Assembly: GCF_022201045.2 (NCBI RefSeq)
Contig: NC_068562.1
Span: 744,001 to 808,000 of the forward strand
Length of the DNA: 64,000 nucleotides
Origin: Citrus sinensis
Lineage: Eukaryota; Streptophyta; Magnoliopsida; Sapindales; Rutaceae
Direction of reading: 5' to 3'
Made by a program: the position numbers and the translations under genes. Below, piece after piece: positions 9,981 through 22,960 of this stretch (position 1 is the first letter of the stretch; each line of letters starts with the position of its first letter). Below the pieces are notes generated by a model, which saw only the letters and a list, made by a program, of their open reading frames with translations, was not told the DNA's origin and searched no databases.

Positions 9981-12900
9981 ATGCCTTGTTTCCTGAAATT
10001 CTTTTTCTTTTTAGTCCCAATCTGGGCCGTCATTGGCCCATCGTCCTGCGACGGCGGCCGAATCTTTAGCTTCGAAATGCACCACCGATACTCCGATCAA
10101 GTCAAGAACTGGTCGATTTCCAGCGGCAAATTATCTCATAGCGATTGGCCAGACAAAGGAAGTTTCGACTACTACGCCCTTTTGGCACACCGCGATCAAA
10201 TCCTACGCGGCCGCCACCTGTCCGATACTGATACCAATTCCCCGCTCATATTCTCCGACGGCAATTCGACTGTACGAATAAGCTCGTTAGGATTGTACGT
10301 CACTTCTTTTTTTTTACCAAATATTTACGGTTGATGCCACTGTTTGATTTTCTTGTTATTTTTTGGTTCTTTTGAATTCTTGATGTGGTGGGGGGTTTTT
10401 TATTTTTCATTTTTTATAATTTTGCAGTTTGCATTATACGACGGTGCAATTGGGGACGCCGGGAATGAAGTTTATGGTGGCGCTTGATACGGGAAGTGAT
10501 TTGTTTTGGGTGCCGTGTGAATGTAGCAAATGTGCGCCTACTCAGGGCTCTGCTTATGCTTCTGTATGTTTTATTCTTACCATATATATATATATTCCCT
10601 TGTAAGCTTTTATTTGATAGCAAAGGATTCCCTTTTGCCCATTTTGTGCTAACATGTTTAAGGTGCATTGTTGAAAGTGCTTCCCAGAAAAGTGCGATGA
10701 AGAAAGCCCTATGAAGTGATTTTTTGAAAAGATTTTAAGTGTTCGAGTACCTATCTAGCGCTTCTCCAAAAAGAACAAGAAATCTCTGGAGTGCATTTTT
10801 TTTTTTAAATAATAATCTCTGAAAGCACTTTTATTCATTTTAGCTAAATAGTAGAAAATTGAGAAAAAAAATAGTTTGATCTATTGAGTATGTTGGTGCT
10901 AAATGTACTTTCAAGAATGCTGAAGTTTTATGAAGAAGACCGGACTAGTAACTTGGTCACCCTGGGGAATATTTGAGATTGGGATAGTTTTATGAAGAGC
11001 AAACTAGTAACTGAATCACCAAAGCTTATTAAGGATTTGTTTGGGATTGGGTGCTGATGTTGTGATTGGTATACATTTCAGAATGAAATCATTAGCTATC
11101 AAATATAAATGGGTGGGTGGTTGTTGATTAACAATGTCTACCAAGTCAAAATGGGTGTTCACTAGACACTGTAGTTGTTGTGCTTTCAATTCACTTTCAT
11201 GTTTCATTTTTTTATTATTTAAATAGTGGGCAAGGATTGGTGTTTAGTGGCTGAGGTTTCTCATCTCCATCAACAGTTATATACATGCCCTAGGTATTAG
11301 CTTGTGCCTTATGTCTATAATTATCTGATCATAATTATAATTCTTGCGAAATAAGTATTGATGAGTGAAAACAACCATCGACAAATGCTTTCTTGTACCT
11401 TGTTCTTCTGCATGTACATCTTGTTCTTTGGTTTAGGATGTTAGAATGCTATGCATATGTGTAAGCATCGGATAGTAGTGATAGTTTAATGCCCTTCATT
11501 GATTTTCAACTATGCCATGCATATGATTAGGCATCAGATAGCAGGCTATTATAACCCTTCATTGATTTTCAAATGTGTATAATTCTACTGTGGCAGGATT
11601 TTGAGCTTAGTATATACAATCCTGAAGTGTCATCAACAAGCAAAAAAGTCACCTGCAACAACCTTTTGTGTGCTCACCGTAATCGATGTCCGGGAACATT
11701 TAGCAATTGCCCTTACTCTGTTTCTTATGTCTCAGCTCAAACTTCTACTTCTGGAATTTTGGTTGAAGATGTTCTTCACTTAACGAGAGAAGATAAAAAT
11801 CACGAATCTGTTGAGGCATATGTGACATTCGGGTCAGTTATTTTACTATTTTGTTTCCTTAAAAGCATTTTCCAGGGGCCTCCTGTCCATTTTGTTCAAA
11901 TACTTGTCCAGGTTGAGATGATAATGCAATATGAAATATACAGCTGTGGACAGGTTCAAAGTGGTTCCTTTTTGGACATTGCAGCTCCAAATGGGTTGTT
12001 TGGGCTCGGTATGGAGACAATATCAGTTCCTAGTATATTATCCAAGGACGGTCTAACAGCAGATTCTTTCTCCATGTGTTTTGGAAATGATGGTATTGGA
12101 AGAATCAGTTTTGGAGACAAGGGTAGTCCCTACCAGCAGGAGACCTCGTTTAATGTAAACCCATCACAGTAAGTGGTAATTTCTCATCTGCTTGATGCTG
12201 TTTGCCTATGAATTTAGACTGATATTTATCTGCCATGGAAGGTTTTATCAAGTTTATCTTCAAGTTAGTTTGAAAAAATGTGTTGCAGCCCATCCTACAA
12301 CATTACTGTAACTCAAATTCGAGTGGGCACAACTTTGATTGATGTGGATATTACTGCTCTTTTTGATTCTGGGACCTCTTTTACATATATGGTTGAGCCA
12401 ACTTACACAAGGCTCTTAGAGAATGTAAGCCCTTTGATCTTGTTTTCTTTCTTTTTATATCCAGTGCTGGAACTTAGCTGTTTATACTTTTTCTGCAGTT
12501 CCATTCACAGGTACAAGATAAACGGCGCCAGCATGATTCAAGGATTCCTTTTGAATATTGTTATGATATGAGGTTGTATTACGTAATATGTCTATTCTTA
12601 TTATTGTTTCAAGCTTCTCTCTATGTTGGCTGTAATAGATTTCTTTATGATGAACAGCCCTGATGCAAATGCCAGCTTGATACCTAGTATGAGCTTAAGG
12701 ATGAAAGGTGGAAGCCATTTCACTGTCTACAATCCAATAATTGTCATATCCACTCAAGTAGTTTTTTATTTCTAGTCTTTGTACTTTTGCTTCTGTGCTT
12801 AGTTTTTCTGATTTTATAATATACCTGAAGCTTATACCCAACAACCATTTTTTTTTTCATTTTTAAAGCAGGGTGAACTTGTGTATTGTCTGGCTGTCGT

Positions 12901-13678
12901 CAAGAGCATGGAACTGAATATAATTGGGCGTAAGTAATGTAAATTGCATTTGGTATGAGTAGTCAAGTGCATGGTACTGAATACAATTGATGTGACCCTA
13001 GTGTGTTCTGTTGATATGAAGATTTATGACTGATTGGGTGCACCATATTTTATTATAATTGTTGCACGTGCACAGCACAGACGACCTTGAAATAATCTCG
13101 AGTATAATCCTTTTGTCAATTGATTTTTGTTAATTCTTCTATGTAAACTGTTACTGCTATTGAACTCATGTAAATTAAGTGTTTTTGTTGGTTATGACCA
13201 AAATTATTACTGTCCTTATTGGAAGAAAACAATCCAATTCTTTAGTAGGATGGATTTAGTTATTCGCGGGATATTTTATTTATATGGAAATTACTGATTT
13301 CTACGCAGAAAACTTTATGACTGGCTACCGTGTGGTATTTGATCGAGAGAGACTAGTCTTGGGCTGGGAGAAGTTTAACTGTACGTACTACTTTTCATTC
13401 ACAAAATTAACTTTTCCACACTTCTATCATATGAACCATGCATTTGTTCCTTTTATTCAGGTTATGACATTGAGGATTCTTATACTTTTCCAGTAAAACC
13501 ACACAATACATCTGTGCCTCCTGCTGTTGCTGCTGGATTAGGTAACAACTCCATTGCAGATGCAAAAAAAGAGACAAGAGATCATTCTCAGGGTTCAGTT
13601 GCATCCTTGTCTTACCATAGATATACATCTCTTCTGTTTCACTTAAGATGTCTTGTCGTATTGTTTATATTACTGTAG
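9981..13678 (+). CDS. Aspartyl protease family protein (A1-type), tandem copy 1
   Basis: Ten exons: 9981-10294, 10428-10563, 11597-11832, 11944-12168, 12289-12424, 12499-12572, 12658-12757, 12872-12929, 13309-13380, 13461-13678. They join in frame to 522 residues. A hydrophobic signal peptide covers about residues 1-22. The family-typical FEMHHRYSD segment follows. The first catalytic motif is DTGS (Asp125) and the second is FDSGTSFTY (Asp330). Cys-rich PCECSKC and YCYD motifs fit plant pepsin-like enzymes. The C-terminus is Ser/Thr-rich and ends in a short hydrophobic tail, so GPI anchoring at the cell surface is possible. The enzyme presumably cleaves secreted or wall proteins; its substrate is unknown. 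It is the upstream member of a tandem pair. Every junction uses GT-AG, and both catalytic aspartates are present. Confidence 0.9.
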
Positions 13679-14412
13679 CTGTTCCATGATCATTCATTTC
13701 TGCAGTCTGCAGCTACTCACAATGGTAGTAATTTTTCGGTGATTTTCATTCACCTTACATCGATAAAAAGTAATTTTAGGTCATAGTTCAGTATCAGTGC
13801 CATGATTAGGGGATTTTGTATTCCTTTAAATTTCGATCCTTTGCCTCATTCATATTGTTCATATTTTTGCTGTTACAGTAATTTATATAAGCAAGCAGAT
13901 GATGGGAGAATCCGTACATTATTGTATTCCAAATGTTCACACAAACATGACAGAACGATGTTCCAGGCTTCTTGAAACCATTAACTTAGCTCACGCAACT
14001 GCTTTGGTGGTTCTCTCTCTTTTTAAAAAACATTAGTGGACTTCAAATTGATTGGTTGTTATGTATCCGGCCGAATATTGGTCGCCGGTCGTTTCTGGGC
14101 TGGGACTCTGATTGGCCAGTCTTCATTCAATCCAGTTGAATTGAGGAAACTTGACCAAATACTTCTTTCTACAAGTAACACTAATGGCAAAGACTTTTGA
14201 CCCCTTTTTCTCCCTTCCTTTCGAACTTGCAAATACTTTTGACTTTTTCACGACGTCTCAAGCAGTCATCCCATTACGTGAGCATAATAAATACAGCATT
14301 GCTTTTTATTTCTGTTTACTCTGTCAAGATAATAACTGTATCATCGACCTAACTTTCGCTTTCTTAATTTTATGTATCTAACAACTTGACATCTTCGTAT
14401 AAAATTAATCAC
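13679..14412. other. 3' flank of protease copy 1 and spacer
   Basis: The likely 3' UTR is followed by spacer. ORFs such as 14151-14381 have no resemblance to known proteins and no splice support. Confidence 0.5.
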
Positions 14413-14421
14413 AAGGATTTG

Positions 14422-15736
14422 GGAAATTTACGAAAATAATTATAAATATTTTGTTATTTTCATAACTAATTCTCTCAACTTTTTTCTATCAATATTAGCC
14501 AAACACAAGCCTTTCTCCCGAAATTACCCTTCTTTACAGACCAAAAGCAACAATCTTTCTCCCAAACGCAGCTTTTCACTCTTCATCAACCAACGGTGAT
14601 GGCAAAAGACAATGGTAAAAGTGAAATCCGATCATAATATATCCAAATCCAATGCTAATCGACATCACTTAGTGGTATGAGTTATTTTCTGAATTTGGTG
14701 AACTGAGTCGTGGGTGAATCTGGCAACAGGCTACCTGTCGCACCAAGCTTCGGGCGACAGGCAGCATGTCGCACCAAGTCTTGGAGATTCATTAAAACTG
14801 TATTAATTTGATCTGGATCCAAATATTTTTTTTTTATAATTTCAGGCTTAATGAATTCAGTTGTACTTGAATTGTGTTACGATGGTTGGTGGGAGACATT
14901 AGAGGATGGCCGTATAGAGTATGTGAATGGTAAAAATCGAGCTTTTTTTGTTGGGAAAAATTATCTGTTTGATCAGTTATTGGCAAGAGTATATAAGATG
15001 TTACAAATAAACCCTAATGAATATAGTATCACAATAAAGACAACTTTGAGGTCTAATAACACATTATATCGTATATAAGCACCGCCCATGGATATATTTG
15101 ATGATGAAATGGTGAGGGTTGTATTGCATATGGCATCCGACGTAGCCAATTTTAGATGCATTCCTATATTCGTGACCACATCACCTCGAGTTCCGAGCGA
15201 AGGTATTGAGCCACATGTCGATACAAAAAATTGGTGCGACAGCGGGGCGCGCATGAGCGCGCGCTGTTGCCCAGCGATGGGTGCGCGCACGCGCCCTGTC
15301 CCCCTCCCTCCCCACCCCAAAAATTAAAGCCACAACACTCCAAAATCGAAAAACAATACTCCCAAACACCACCAACCACCACAAACACCACCACCACCAC
15401 CATTATTCTCAAGCTATAACTATTATTATTCTAAAATCTCATTTTAAATTAATGAAAATAAGAAAAATGACTAACCTAGGTTTTGTTGAAGGTTGTAGAT
15501 CGTAGATCGGATGCCGGTGAGAGATGGAGCCGCCGCCGACGAGGGTTGATGTCGCCGCCGATGATGGGAGTTGGATCGGTTTGGGAAAGACGAGTGAAAT
15601 GGAGTGTTGGGGGAGAGATGAGGGAGGGGTATTTTGGTCTCAAAAGTTATTTTATGGCTAATGTTGATAAAAATATTTTGGGGGGATTAAAATGAAAAAA
15701 ATCAAAACTTTAATGGTTATTACTGTAAATTTCCCC
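14422..15736 (+). mobile_element. Mutator-like element relic with transposase N-terminal fragment
   Basis: The left end GGAAATTTACGAAAATAAT is mirrored at the right end (ATTACTGTAAATTTCC). Similarity extends inward about 90 bp (left ATATTAGCCA, right TGGCTAATGT). The element is flanked by AAGGATTTG at 14413-14421 and 15737-15745, a 9-bp duplication typical of Mutator-like elements. A fragment at 14851-15200 resembles the N-terminal part of plant MuDR transposases (YDGWWE ... NEYSITIKTTLRSNNTLYR, then MDIFDDEMVRVVLHMASDVAN). It is broken by a stop at 15076-15078 and has no DDE catalytic domain. The interior also has a GC-rich GCGCGC tract near 15240-15300. It is non-autonomous and related to the element at 47776-49140. 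Confidence 0.8.
14851..15200 (+). pseudogene. MuDR-type transposase N-terminal fragment
   Basis: This part reads as the start of a MULE transposase. Residues YDGWWETLEDGRIEYVNG and then IDPNEYS-like INPNEYSITIKTTLR are characteristic of the PB1-like N-terminal region before the MuDR DNA-binding domain. A TAA at 15076-15078 interrupts it, after which the same frame family resumes as MDIFDDEMVRVVLHMASDVANF up to about 15200. The zinc-finger, DDE and SWIM parts are absent. An AG acceptor just before the ATG (ATTTCAG at 14845) suggests a lost upstream exon. It cannot be functional as a transposase. Confidence 0.7.
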
Positions 15737-15745
15737 AAGGATTTG

Positions 15746-16445
15746 CCTTGGTGGACCAATTTATTTCCATTCACAAAACTCAAGACCTATGTCATTATCT
15801 AAACTTTGGGTTTAATTATGGTACAATTGTAGTACTACAATTGCACCTAACCGTTAGATTCAGTTATGGTGAAAAATTCAATGGTTAAGTAGTTAGATAT
15901 AATGATTAGGTATAATTATGGTATGATATGATATCACAGTTACACTATAACTAAATCCTTAATCTTTATATAATGTGATAATGTTTAGTTGTGTGGGAAA
16001 AAAAAGAAAAAAGAAAAAAAAGAGAGATTATGATATGATCTTAAAATTATCATATTCCGCACAATTGGAATAATTTGGTGCGGTCGGTATCAGACCGTAT
16101 TAGTCGGATGGAAGTTTGAAGACGCAACTTGTGCCCAAAAGCCAGAGAACGACATGACATTACGAATCTGTAGTGATTCAACAGTCCAAGCGTGAATTCT
16201 GTGTGTTGATACAAAAATGCATGCGTTCATACCTGAAAGCCAAAATTCCCTGCAGCGTTATTCTCGGATTAAAGCATTCAAAAATTCATCCGTCAAACGA
16301 CGACTCCTAACATCGTCCCCGACCCTCACGCGGTACCGAGCATTGCGCGCACACGCACGCGCCTTGTGGTTACGTGTCGACAAACTCAAACAGTCGCACT
16401 GACACGGCAGTACCACGTTAATCTGATGTTGTATGGCGTGCGTTA
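15746..16445. other. Intergenic stretch without a recognised gene
   Basis: The first part is AT-rich with an AAAAAGAAAAAAG purine run near 16000. The part around 16330-16380 is GC-richer with CGCGC motifs. No conserved ORF is seen. Confidence 0.5.
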
Positions 16446-17178
16446 GGCTTGGCAAAATCCGGGTCCGGTCCGGGTTTTGGTGTTGCCCGGGACCGGATCG
16501 GATGAGAGAAATGCAAGCCCGGACCCGGGTTAAAATCCGGTTTTTCCGGGTGCGGTCCGGGCTTGAGCCCGGCACCTTCCGGGTCCGGGTTTTGATCCGG
16601 GTTTTTTAAACCCACATGTGATAACTTCAATTTTTTTTCAATTTTTTTCTTTAATTTTTTTTTTCATTTCTCTAACAATGCAAATTTTAAAAAAGAAAAT
16701 AATCAAATAAACTCATTCAATCTCAAACTTTAAAAAAAAAAATAGTCAAATACAAATATATAACACATTAACAATGCAAATTTTGCACAAATGATAAATA
16801 AAAATTATTTCAATCTACTTTCTAATACCTAAATTCATCTAATTTCTAACTTAAACTCATTCAATCTATATATAAAATAAATAAATTAAATTCAACAACA
16901 CAATAATCACACAATAAATTTAAATAACATCCAACATATCATAAATTCATAATTATATATTTATATATAATATATTTATTTTTTAAATTTATTAAAAAAC
17001 CGGGTCCGGTCCGGATTCCGAGTTTTTTGTGTTGAACCCGGACCCGGGCCCGGAAATGTCCGGGTTTGAAAATTTCAAACCCGGATCCGGTTTTTATATG
17101 CATGTGGTCCGGGTTTTGCCCGGACCGGATTGGCCGGGTCCGGGCCGGGTCCGGTCCGGGAGGGCTTTTTTGACACCC
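16446..17178. mobile_element. Degenerate hAT-like element with CCGG-rich subterminal repeats
   Basis: The left end GGCTTGGCAAAATCCGGG and the right end CCCTCCC...TTTTTTGACACCC form imperfect inverted termini. Both subterminal regions are crowded with GGGTCCGG/CCGGACCC and CCCGG motifs, and the roughly 350-bp centre is AT-rich. The GGNNTGNCAAAA ends resemble hAT termini and the layout matches the other hAT-like elements in this window. The flanking 8-mers match only partly, so boundaries are approximate and no clean target duplication is claimed. Confidence 0.6.
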
Positions 17179-18725
17179 GTGCTTCTCGTTGTAGACAAGA
17201 AAATGGCTCCCCCTTTGGATTGATTGATTGATTGATTGACCCGCTTCATGTTTTTTTTACACCTGATAAAGTCTGATCCTAACCCCTAAGTCGGTGTTCG
17301 GGATGTAGGCCCTCCATCTACTCCCCATTGTATGATTACGTTGCACCGTGCGATGATCGAAACGTGTCATCTCTAGCATCTGCGCAAATATCTGTTTCTG
17401 CAGCTAACAGTCTAACACAGCCAATAATGGACTTGGATATGTCAGGATGTGCGCCGTTTACTTTCCAAGCCTACAACCTCCCAACGCCTTCTCTTACAAA
17501 TTCATTTATGTCCCCCGAGCTCTTGTTTTGTTACATTTTGCTTAATACTTATGTTGTTTGTTATTCCGGATTTTTTCCCCCTATTTAAGAATCAAAGAGA
17601 ATCATGGATTTCATTTCCTAGCTTTTAAAAGACTAGTAGAAGTCTAGAACATAGGATATGCTATTACCATTTAAGTTAGTCTTCGCCTCAATATTATTCC
17701 GAAATATATTTAGTGTATATATATATCTATTCTATCATAAATAAAATAAAAAATTCAAGCTTATTTATTGTATAGTCATTAATCTCGTCTCTTTACATTG
17801 TATTATTTAAACATATATATAACTTGATCGATTTAGTAATAAACTAATTTTATATAAGATATTATTTTTTTATTGAAGTAACTCGATAAATTTGTTAATC
17901 ATAAAACTAATTATGTATTCAAAGATTACTTTTTATATTAAACTATTGAAATAAATTTGTTAATTAAAATAAGATATTTCTTTAAGATTCTAAAGCTACA
18001 AACTAAGACGTTACGCTAACTTGCAGGCTAAATAAAAAAAAAGTTGTTAATTAAATTCATTGACTTATCTAGTATCAACAACTAAAATTATTATATTATT
18101 ACTACAATCACAAAGACTTTTGAAAAAATAAATAACGAAGATCATATGATCATTTTATTCAACTAATCATGTAGTTCTCAAATGAATAAAGTCATTGACA
18201 AATTCACACTACTAATTGGAGATTAAATTTTTTTTTTACTATTTATAAAAAAAAAAGTATTGAGGATGGAAAGAAGTGTTGGTAGATTTATTTTAGTACT
18301 CTTTAAAAGTATTTATTTGTTATTTTCTATATGAAAATATTCACATTACGTAGAGAAAAACTAAAATTGAAAGAAAGAAGGAAAAATGGGTAAAATTATA
18401 GAAAAAGAAGGGCCAACCAGAAAAAAAAAAAGGGAAAAAGGAATAAAAAGCAAATGCAAAATCAATTTAAAAATTTAAACTCTCAGGACCCACGTCGCTG
18501 GGTCTCACCCAAACAACCGCGGTCATCGTTTCACAGTGGAGATAGTCATCGAGAGAGATTTTGACTTTCGCCCTCAACACAGCCACCCTGGGAAGGTAAA
18601 GTGAGCGACAAATCAAAAACGACAAGTCTCTTTAAAATCCTTCTCATTTGGCTTCTCTTCTCTCTCTCAAAATAAGAAGAAAACAAAGGCTTCATTCATA
18701 ATTTTTGTTTCTGTTTTTTCAAGCA
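17179..18725. other. Spacer and promoter region of the second aspartyl protease
   Basis: A TTGA tandem (about five copies) lies at 17218-17238. An ORF at 17328-17588 has no recognisable family. From 17600 the sequence is strongly AT-rich. The last 100 bp before the gene holds a TTCTCTTCTCTCTCTC pyrimidine patch (about 18652-18668) that may lie in the leader. Confidence 0.5.
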
Positions 18726-21700
18726 ATGGCTTCTAGTTATCGTAATTCTCCTGTTTGTGTCTTATTGATATTGTTAAGCTGTTGTGCTGGGTGCTGTTTC
18801 GGGTTCGGTACGTTCGGTTTTGATTTCCACCATCGTTATTCGGATCCGGTTAAGGGAATTCTAGCCGTTGATGACTTACCGAAGAAAGGAAGTTTCGCGT
18901 ACTATTCTGCTCTGGCCCACCGTGACCGTTATTTCCGACTACGAGGGCGGGGGCTTGCTGCGCAGGGGAATGATAAAACGCCGTTAACTTTTAGCGCCGG
19001 CAACGATACTTATCGACTCAATTCTTTGGGATTGTACGTAATCTCTTCACTTGCCTCAGCCTATCCTCCGATATATATATATATATATATATATTTTTTT
19101 ACTTCCTCTCTTACTTGAACTGTACGAATTGTAATTTTGGACTGTTGGTGGAGAACCGCAGAGGTGATCAAAGCTTTCAATATATTCTTTGTTTGTTTGC
19201 TGACAATCTTTTTTTTTTTTTTTACGATTTTTTCTGAAACAGGAGGAAGGTAAACTTAAAATCATCTAATAACAGCTCATGCTTAAACCTATCTAGTATT
19301 AATTTTCATTGAGCAAAATTATTTAATTATCGTTGTAGTCTTTATATATATCCGATCAATGCGGTTAGTATCAATTTGTTATTAATTTGGAAGTTCCGGT
19401 ACAATTTCTTCTCGTTTGCATAAAATTTAATGTGAAATGAGTTTTCCTAATACTTTTTGACGCGCGTAAAGGGATCGATCATTTGCATTTTCATTGATAT
19501 TGTTACAAAATTAATTTTTACAACATTGATCAGTGTTATTCATTTGCTGAATCATATTGTTTGATGCAATTAGATTACTTTTTCAAGCTGTGGAACTGTA
19601 ATTCTTATGCATGGTACTGAGGTTTCATGTTTATGGGTTTTTTTTTTTTTTTTAAATACTGGAAATCTTTCCTTTTGTGGATTTATTTTAATTTTTATTT
19701 GATTTTATATTTTAGAAATATTTTCTAGTAATTTTCCTGCTTATTTCAACAGCTTATGTATTTAGGGGTAGAAATGGTATTCAAAATGTCAAAACTTTCA
19801 ATTTCTTTGTATTCTTTTAGTACTACGATATCATCAACAACCAAATGGGTGCCTGCTATGGTTTTCAAATGACAGCGATATGGATTAATGTTTTCTTTAT
19901 TTTTTTTCTTGAAATTTCAGCTTACATTATACCAATGTTTCGGTGGGACAACCAGCTTTATCATTTATAGTGGCACTTGACACTGGCAGTGACCTCTTCT
20001 GGTTGCCATGCGACTGTGTTAGTTGTGTGCATGGCTTGAACTCATCATCCGGACAGGTGTGATATTAATTTACTTTGAGTTCTATTGTGAGTTAATGATT
20101 GTAAATGGCTTGTTTGGCAGACTTATATTTGAAAGATAAATTTCTGAGATTTTTGTTCATTTTGGGAAAGTTTTGCATCGGACATATACAGAAGGGAATT
20201 TTTGAAAAACAGGTATCACATAATTGAATGCCAAGAGTTTGTGCTGAAATTTTGAAACTTTGCACGCCTGCAGGATTAGCATTGAGCATTCTAATCATCA
20301 CCACAGTTTCCATATCCTTTCTATTTAAACTATTAATTTCAACAGACCACATGGATAGCTTGAAAAGCAAGATGTTCTACAGATTCACCTTTTAGGTTGC
20401 ATTGCTTTTTATTTATCAACAGCCTGGCTGTAGTTTGTCGAACACTCCCTCTTGGTCTTCTATTATATTACGAAATGTAAACCTATGACACAATTTCTTC
20501 ACTCTTCTGTATTATCTTGTAATACAGGTGATTGATTTTAACATCTACAGTCCTAATACATCATCAACAAGTTCAAAGGTTCCTTGTAACAGCACGTTGT
20601 GTGAACTACAAAAGCAATGCCCTTCAGCTGGTAGCAACTGTCCTTATCAAGTTCGTTATCTTTCTGATGGCACTATGTCAACTGGGTTCTTGGTAGAGGA
20701 TGTGTTGCACTTAGCCACAGATGAAAAGCAAAGTAAATCGGTTGATTCTCGGATTTCTTTCGGGTTGGTAATTCTGTGCTGAAATCTTCATGTGGTTTTG
20801 GTGCAAAAATTTCACAGTTGATAGTTAATGTAAAATGGGTGTTTTCCTTGCAATTTTTACTTTTGAAACTGGAGTAAAATAGTCCATGGACCGAAAACTC
20901 CTCTCAGTATGGTTACCTCGGGAGGGTTTTGGGATTTTATCATAAATCTTCTTGAGGTTTTAAATAAGCTACTGATTACATATTTTTCACCCCAATTGAC
21001 AAATTTGTTAACTTCAATTATTATTTATAGCACTTGTTATTCAGCTTCTCTGATCTTTTGCAGCTGTGGTCGGGTTCAGACTGGTTCATTCTTGGATGGT
21101 GCAGCTCCTAATGGTCTATTTGGGCTTGGGATGGACAAGACTTCAGTTCCCAGCATATTAGCAAATCAAGGGCTAATTCCAAATTCCTTTTCCATGTGTT
21201 TCGGATCTGATGGCACTGGGAGAATCAGCTTTGGAGATAAAGGAAGCCCAGGCCAAGGAGAAACACCGTTTTCCCTCAGGCAAACACAGTAAGTGGTCAC
21301 TTCCCAATGTTCTTATGATTTTGTCGACTATACTTGTCATCGAACATTCTTGTTGCTTTACTGATCTTTGTGCTTTAAAACTTCTTAACAGTCCAACTTA
21401 CAATATCACCATCACTCAAGTTAGTGTTGGGGGTAATGCCGTTAATTTTGAGTTTAGTGCAATTTTTGACTCCGGTACCTCATTTACATACTTGAACGAC
21501 CCTGCATATACTCAAATTTCTGAGACTGTAAGTACTTTAAGCTATTTATTTTAATCTATTAAATAAGGTTTCCTTTACTTATGAGTGACTTATGTGTTCT
21601 GGCTATGTGTTCTGGCAGTTCAACTCACTGGCCAAGGAAAAAAGAGAAACATCTACTTCCGATCTCCCTTTTGAATATTGTTATGTATTGAGGTCATTTC

Positions 21701-22960
21701 TTCACTTACAGGCTTTAGTTGTGTTACCTTTTCCTTTGTAAAATCAAGCACTGACACTTTCTTTCCGTGCAGTCCAAATCAAACCAACTTCGAGTATCCT
21801 GTTGTGAATCTCACAATGAAAGGCGGTGGCCCATTTTTTGTCAATGATCCAATTGTAATAGTTTCTTCGGAACCTAAGGTAAGGGCTAACTTTTATTGCT
21901 ATGATTTTTAACTCCTGCTCCTGAAATCAGTACTGAAATTTTCTCATGTTCCCCAGGGTTTATATTTATATTGTCTGGGTGTCGTCAAAAGCGATAATGT
22001 GAATATCATTGGACGTGAGTATCCCATTGCAAATAATATTAGCCTATTTCATAATTGTTATTCATACTGATAATTTGATCTCCCCTTGAGGTTCTGCTGC
22101 CATTTCCATTGCAAAATGATGTTAGCTTATTGGAAAATTTCTTTTCATATTAATGATATTCTCTCCCCTTGAGTTGCTGCTGCCATTTTCCAATTAAAAA
22201 TAGTCCAATTCATGCACCTTTGGACAGACTAACTAAACTGTTATATTGTGTAATTGCAAAGGAATTGCTTATGATAAATAGGTCCAAGGAGGTTGTATGC
22301 AAAGATATATCCAATATGCAGAAGTTTTTATTGTTTATATTTGTTTCTGGACGTTATCAAGCAATATGGTTTCTCTGTGTGAACTTTTAGAAAAGTTTAT
22401 TCGAAGAATGATGATATTAGAACAAAGAGTTTTAATCTGTAGAACCTTAAGAATCCAGTTTTTTTCAAGAAAGAATTTGTGCCTTTTCAATTCTGTTTGA
22501 TATTTCTCTTGGCCTTGGAGCCTTTTGTAACTTGCGACCATATTAAATATATTTGTTTGTGCAATGTGTATGATTGCTTATACTGATGTTTTTGCCTTCA
22601 ATCCAGAAAACTTCATGACTGGTTACAATATAGTCTTTGATCGGGAGAAGAATGTATTGGGTTGGAAGGCATCTGACTGTGAGTATAATACTTCCATTTA
22701 GAACTGGTCTGTGCTCTTGAGCTTCCATGCTCTTAAACTTAAGATCTATTTTTTCAGGTTATGGTGTTAACAACTCCAGTGCTCTTCCAATACCACCAAA
22801 ATCTTCAGTTCCCCCAGCAACTGCTCTCAACCCAGAAGCCACGGCTGGTGGTATCTCTCCCGCGTCTGCACCACCTATTGGGAGTCATTCGCTTAAGCTG
22901 CACCCTCTAACTTGTGCACTTCTTGTGATGACTCTGATTGCGTCTTTTGCCATTTTCTGA
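18726..22960 (+). CDS. Aspartyl protease family protein (A1-type), tandem copy 2
   Basis: Ten exons: 18726-19033, 19921-20056, 20528-20763, 21064-21288, 21392-21527, 21619-21692, 21773-21878, 21957-22014, 22607-22678, 22758-22960. They join in frame to 517 residues. The ATG at 18726 gives a Cys-rich hydrophobic signal peptide (about 1-27). The mature part has FDFHHRYSD, catalytic DTGS (Asp123) and FDSGTSFTY (Asp328). The C-terminal tail is Pro/Ser-rich and ends in a 20-residue hydrophobic stretch, a good GPI-anchor candidate. Exons 2 to 6, 8 and 9 have exactly the same lengths as in copy 1 (136, 236, 225, 136, 74, 58, 72), so the pair arose by duplication. The enzyme should act at the cell surface or wall. 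Introns are canonical; intron 1 (887 bp) contains an AT microsatellite. Confidence 0.92.
19072..19094. repeat. AT microsatellite in intron 1 of protease copy 2
   Basis: A TA dinucleotide run lies shortly after the donor site of intron 1. It is a possible length-polymorphic marker and has no coding role. Confidence 0.75.

Noticed and set aside
15088..15505. Several overlapping ORFs with Arg/Ala/Pro-rich products at 15.1-15.5 kb
   Set aside because: They come from the GC-rich interior of the Mutator-like relic; opposing frames are equally long and none resembles a protein family beyond the transposase fragment.
16258..17223. Proline/glycine-rich ORFs such as the one rich in PGP repeats
   Set aside because: They are translations of CCGG-rich subterminal repeats in the hAT-like element.
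17328..17588. 86-codon ORF starting MYDYVAPCDD
   Set aside because: No recognisable domain, no splice signals that extend it, and no neighbouring exons. Kept as spacer.
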